Below are positions 61,227-64,000 of a DNA stretch of 64,000 nucleotides, in pieces. This stretch comes from Streptomyces sp. NBC_01445 (GTDB lineage Bacteria > Actinomycetota > Actinomycetes > Streptomycetales > Streptomycetaceae), in assembly GCF_035918235.1 (NCBI RefSeq), contig NZ_CP109485.1:3286001-3350000 (forward strand). The letters run 5' to 3'. The notes beneath the pieces are model-generated. The model was not told the origin of the DNA. It saw only the letters and a list, made by a program, of their open reading frames with translations, and did not search any database. Numbering within the stretch: position 1 is the first letter of the stretch; each line of letters begins with the position of its first letter. The translations under genes and the position numbers were made by a program.

Positions 61227-61263
61227 ACGGTCCGCATCCGCCGTGGTGGCGGGTGCGGACCGT
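61227..61263 (-). terminator. Hairpin terminator after the exporter operon
   Basis: A 16-bp stem with one mismatch (ACGGTCCGCATCCGCC with GGCGGGTGCGGACCGT) and a 5-nt loop starts 21 bp after the FtsX-like gene stop codon. Confidence 0.8.
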
Positions 61264-61284
61264 GCGGAGGGCTTGGATCCGGTG

Positions 61285-62622
61285 TCAGGCGGCGATCGCG
61301 ACGGCGTCCACGGCCTTGACGCGCAGGGTCCTGCGGGCCGTGCCCAGACTGGTCACGAACGTGGCCGTGGCCGCCAACACCACGACCGTGAGCCAGATCC
61401 CGAGGCCCTGGTCGGGCAGGAGCGAGTCGGTGCGGACGGTGGTGAAGGGCACGATCCCCGCGAGGCCCGCCACCGTGCCGAAGAACACACCCGTCACCGT
61501 GAGGACGAGGCTCTCGACCGCGACCGTCCCGAGGACCTGGACCGGTGTGGCACCGGCGAGGCGCTGCTGGCCGAACTCGCGGACCCGATAGGAGGTCGCC
61601 GCGTACAGGGTGTTGACGAGCATGACGCAGGCGAAGACGACGATGATGCCGACGACCACGAAGTTGAGGGTCTCCAGATTCTTGTCCCCGACGGACTTGG
61701 CGACGCCGGACGCCTTGATCGCGTCGCTCTCGACGGCCTGCATGTAGAGGGTGGCCGTGGCCATGCCGGTGAACAGGATCAGCGGCATCAGGACACCGGA
61801 GAGCTGGTCGGCGCGCTGCCGCATGTTTCGCACCGTCAGATAGCCGCTCGCGCCGGTGAGCGCGGTGAGCAGGGGTTCCGTGCGGCCGAGGAAGCCGCGC
61901 AGCAGCGCCGGGGAAAGCATCGCGAAGCCTACGGAGAGCAGGATCGCGCCGTAGGCGGGCGCCGCCATCAGGGCCGCGTCGGTGGCCTTCATGGCGAAGG
62001 TGCAAAGGACACCGGCTGCGCCGACGGCGAGCGCGCCCCAGGCCACGAACTTCCGTGCCCTGCCCCGCCCTTGCCGCATCCCGGCGGCGGCCCTCGCGGC
62101 GCGCCGCACCGCGAGGAACGCGGCGCCCGCGGAGGCGAGCAGAGTGATGGCGACGCCGGACGTGAGGGCGACGGGACCGAATACGTGGCTGACGCCGTCG
62201 GCGACCTGGCCGCTGTCCTTGAACACGTCGAGCAGGGCCTGGCCGCCGAGCATCGCGGGCCCGACGGCGAGCGCCGAACCGGCGAGGGCGACGATCACGG
62301 ACTCGCCGACGATCAGGCGCTTGATCTGGGCGGGGGTGGCGCCGGTGTTGCGCAGGAGGGCGATCTCGTCGCCTCGCTGACGGACGTTGACGGTCAGGGT
62401 GGAGGCGACGGCGAAGAACACGAGGAGCGTCCCGTAGCCGCCGACGACACTCGCCGCGGTGGTGAGGGTCTCGGCGCTGACGCGGTCGACGCCGGCGGCG
62501 CCCGCCGTGTCGTGCAGCGAGTTGAACGTCATGATGATCGCCGCGCCGAGGAAGGCCGACAGGAGCGTCGCGAGGAGGCGTCCGGGGCGCAGCCGGACGG
62601 AGCGCAGGGCGAGTGCGAACAT
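61285..62622 (-). CDS. FtsX/MacB-like ABC transporter permease
   Basis: The 445-residue membrane protein has about eight hydrophobic segments in two FtsX-type halves. One half holds VRQRGDEIALLRNTGATPAQIKRL (abbreviated RQRGDEIALLRNTGATP ~80), the other SYRVREFGQQRLAGATPVQVL (abbreviated YRVREFGQQRLAGATP ~350). These are the paired loops that contact the ATPase. Such Streptomyces permeases mechanically release or export envelope compounds, often antibiotics. The ATG lies 3 bp after the ATPase stop codon. No two-component system is visible inside the window. Confidence 0.88.
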   Translation of the reverse strand: MFALALRSVRLRPGRLLATLLSAFLGAAIIMTFNSLHDTAGAAGVDRVSAETLTTAASVVGGYGTLLVFFAVASTLTVNVRQRGDEIALLRNTGATPAQIKRLIVGESVIVALAGSALAVGPAMLGGQALLDVFKDSGQVADGVSHVFGPVALTSGVAITLLASAGAAFLAVRRAARAAAGMRQGRGRARKFVAWGALAVGAAGVLCTFAMKATDAALMAAPAYGAILLSVGFAMLSPALLRGFLGRTEPLLTALTGASGYLTVRNMRQRADQLSGVLMPLILFTGMATATLYMQAVESDAIKASGVAKSVGDKNLETLNFVVVGIIVVFACVMLVNTLYAATSYRVREFGQQRLAGATPVQVLGTVAVESLVLTVTGVFFGTVAGLAGIVPFTTVRTDSLLPDQGLGIWLTVVVLAATATFVTSLGTARRTLRVKAVDAVAIAA

Positions 62623-62625
62623 CCC

Positions 62626-63426
62626 TCACACCCCCGCCGGCGTGCTGTCGCCGAGGTGCGCGAGGCGTTCGGCCACGGCGTCGACGGTGGGGGCGGTCAT
62701 CTCCCCGGCGAGGCGGCCGTCCGCGAGGAAGAGCACGGAGTCCGCGTACGAGGCGGCGACCGGGTCGTGCGTCACCATGACGACGGTCCTGCCGTGCAGG
62801 CGCACGGCTTCCTGCAGGAGGCGCAGGACGTCGCGCGCGCTGCGGGTGTCGAGGGCGCCGGTCGGTTCGTCCGCGAAGATCACGGCGGGTTCGGTGACGA
62901 GGGCGCGGGCGATGGCGACGCGCTGGCGCTGGCCGCCGGAGAGCTGGTCGGGGCGGTGGCCGAGCCGGTCGCCGAGGCCGACCTGGGTGAGGATGTCCTG
63001 GGCGCGGGCCCGGTTGACACGCCGCCCGGCGAGCCTGAGCGGCAGGGTGGTGTTCTGCGCGACGGTCAGCGTCGGCAGCAGGTTGTACTGCTGGAAGACG
63101 AAGCCGATCCGGCGGCGGCGGAACTTGGTGAGGGCCGCCTCGGTGCCGCCCGTCATCTCCTCGCCGTCGACCATCACGATGCCGCTGTCGGGCCGGTCGA
63201 GTCCGGCCGCGCACTGCAGGAGCGTGGACTTGCCGGAGCCGGAGGGCCCCATCACTGCGGTGAACGTCCCGGCCCGCAGGCTGAGGGTCACGTCGTCGAG
63301 TGCGGTGACGGCGTTCTCGGCGCCCTCTCCGGCCCCGTACGTCTTGCTGACCTTGACGAGGCGCAGGGCCTCGCCGCCGTGCCCTGCCGGTCCGCTGCCG
63401 CCGGCTCGGCCCGTACGTCGGAACAT
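62626..63426 (-). CDS. MacB/LolD-type ABC transporter ATP-binding protein
   Basis: The 266-residue ATPase has Walker A MGPSGSGKSTLLQ (~60), Q-loop FVFQQYNLLPTLT, signature LSGGQRQRVAIARAL, Walker B AVIFADEPTGALD and H-loop VTHDP. The EPTGALDT wording is typical of the LolD/MacB branch that drives FtsX-like permeases. The start is ATG 63426 behind GGAG (5 nt). About 70 bp upstream, minus-strand GGGAAC with GTCGTA 15 bp later resembles an ECF sigma factor promoter, which would fit an envelope-stress-induced exporter; this is weak. Confidence 0.92.
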   Translation of the reverse strand: MFRRTGRAGGSGPAGHGGEALRLVKVSKTYGAGEGAENAVTALDDVTLSLRAGTFTAVMGPSGSGKSTLLQCAAGLDRPDSGIVMVDGEEMTGGTEAALTKFRRRRIGFVFQQYNLLPTLTVAQNTTLPLRLAGRRVNRARAQDILTQVGLGDRLGHRPDQLSGGQRQRVAIARALVTEPAVIFADEPTGALDTRSARDVLRLLQEAVRLHGRTVVMVTHDPVAASYADSVLFLADGRLAGEMTAPTVDAVAERLAHLGDSTPAGV

Positions 63427-63577
63427 GGTCTCTCCCCGTCCACCGTCGTTGTCACGGCGCTGTCTGCGCCATGACTACGACGTTAGGGACGGCGGCGTTC
63501 CCGCACATGGGGCGTACCGCCCGGACCTCGGGTGTTGCTACGTACACCCCGCACATACGGGTGCCCGGTGGGCCGGG

Positions 63578-63973
63578 TCAGGTGAGGTCGATGTGCACGT
63601 TGGTCGACTTCACGCGGGCGATGGCCTGCATGCCCACTTCGAGGCCGAGCTCCTCGACCGCCTCGCGGGTCAGGAGCGAGACGAGCCGGTGCGGGCCCGC
63701 CTGGATCTCGACCTGGGCCGCCACGTCGCCGAGCTTCACGCCGGTGACGATGCCGGGGAAGGCATTGCGCGCGGAGGTGTACGAGGCGTCCTCGTCGTCG
63801 CCGCCCGACTGGCCGACCTCGATCGAGAACGCCGCCAGGTCCTGGCCGCGGATCAGGCGGCGGCCGCCCTCGTCGCGGTGGGTGGCGACGCGGCCCGCGT
63901 CCGCCCAGCGGCGTGCCGTGTCGGGGCTGACGCCGAGCAGACGCGCCGCCTGCCCGATGGTGTAGGACTGCAT
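63578..63973 (-). CDS. HTH-TOBE domain protein (molybdate-responsive type)
   Basis: The 131-residue protein has an N-terminal MerR/excisionase-like HTH (YTIGQAARLLGVSPDTARRW, ~4-23). A C-terminal TOBE/Mop domain follows (ARNAFPGIVTGVKLGDVAAQ, then VKSTNVHIDLT). Mop-type domains bind molybdate or tungstate. Proteins of this architecture in Streptomyces sit beside molybdate transport genes, which would lie outside this window. The ATG at 63973 is preferred over a TTG at 63979. There is no ribosome binding site, and TAGTCT lies 7 bp upstream, so translation is probably leaderless. Confidence 0.85.
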   Translation of the reverse strand: MQSYTIGQAARLLGVSPDTARRWADAGRVATHRDEGGRRLIRGQDLAAFSIEVGQSGGDDEDASYTSARNAFPGIVTGVKLGDVAAQVEIQAGPHRLVSLLTREAVEELGLEVGMQAIARVKSTNVHIDLT

Positions 63974-64000
63974 GCGCAAAAGACTATGCGGCGGCCCGAC

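Overview
The window is a stretch of high-GC actinobacterial chromosome, almost certainly Streptomyces. The evidence is strong third-codon-position GC, many GTG (and some TTG) starts behind GGAGG-type ribosome binding sites, dense strand-switching operons, and a gene set I know from the Streptomyces core. From memory, the order dxs / xylFGH / ROK regulator / ngcEFG-like transporter / acnA / murA-like gene / argF-arcA / sepF-like gene matches the S. coelicolor SCO5967-SCO6013 neighbourhood. No search was run. I saw no insertion sequence, prophage, CRISPR array, rRNA or tRNA.

Layout. (1) 1-15.1 kb is a cell-envelope region: a membrane sensor-like fragment, a CapA-type lipoprotein, a secreted unknown with a NYN-domain partner, a four-gene operon (Stealth phosphotransferase, then three GT2 paralogues, two of them fused to a TagF-like polymerase domain), a beta-propeller protein and an LCP ligase. 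The operon plausibly makes a phosphate-linked wall glycopolymer, which the LCP enzyme could anchor. (2) 15.1-18.7 kb holds an APC amino-acid permease and dxs. (3) 18.9-31.6 kb is sugar uptake: a CUT2 xylose-type ABC system, a ROK regulator, a CUT1 NgcEFG-like chitobiose/GlcNAc system with no ATPase of its own, and a secreted GH92 alpha-mannosidase. (4) 31.6-42.4 kb holds a TetR/hydrolase pair, aconitase, a MurA homologue with an N-terminal HTH domain, and a hydroxyacid dehydrogenase/MFS/IclR/alcohol dehydrogenase group. (5) 42.4-49.7 kb is a catabolic island for an aryl-CoA, most likely 2-aminobenzoyl-CoA (anthranilate): CoA ligase, fused monooxygenase/reductase, enoyl-CoA hydratase, acyl-CoA dehydrogenase, RidA and a PaaX-type regulator. 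(6) 49.9-57 kb holds a GHKL ATPase, argF, arcA, and the Pnkp-Hen1 RNA-repair pair. (7) 57-64 kb holds an F420-type oxidoreductase, small conserved proteins, an AAA ATPase overlapping a MazG-like pyrophosphohydrolase, a SepF-like protein, a MacB-type exporter and an HTH-TOBE protein.

The most interesting signals are these. The HTH-MurA gene has the 16-bp palindrome ATCTCR-N4-YGAGAT just before its own start, and a second copy lies in the same intergenic region on the acnA side; this suggests a cell-wall-enzyme homologue that doubles as a regulator. Two separate promoters of the anthranilate island share one architecture (GTGACG, 18 bp, TAAC(G/T)T, with a GTGAC-N4-GTCA operator on the -35), which ties the modules into one regulon. 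Overlapping iron-box-like sites precede acnA, a dre-like site sits on the -10 of the NgcE-like gene, and a perfect GACAACGTTGTC palindrome precedes the mannosidase. All operator and promoter calls are by eye.
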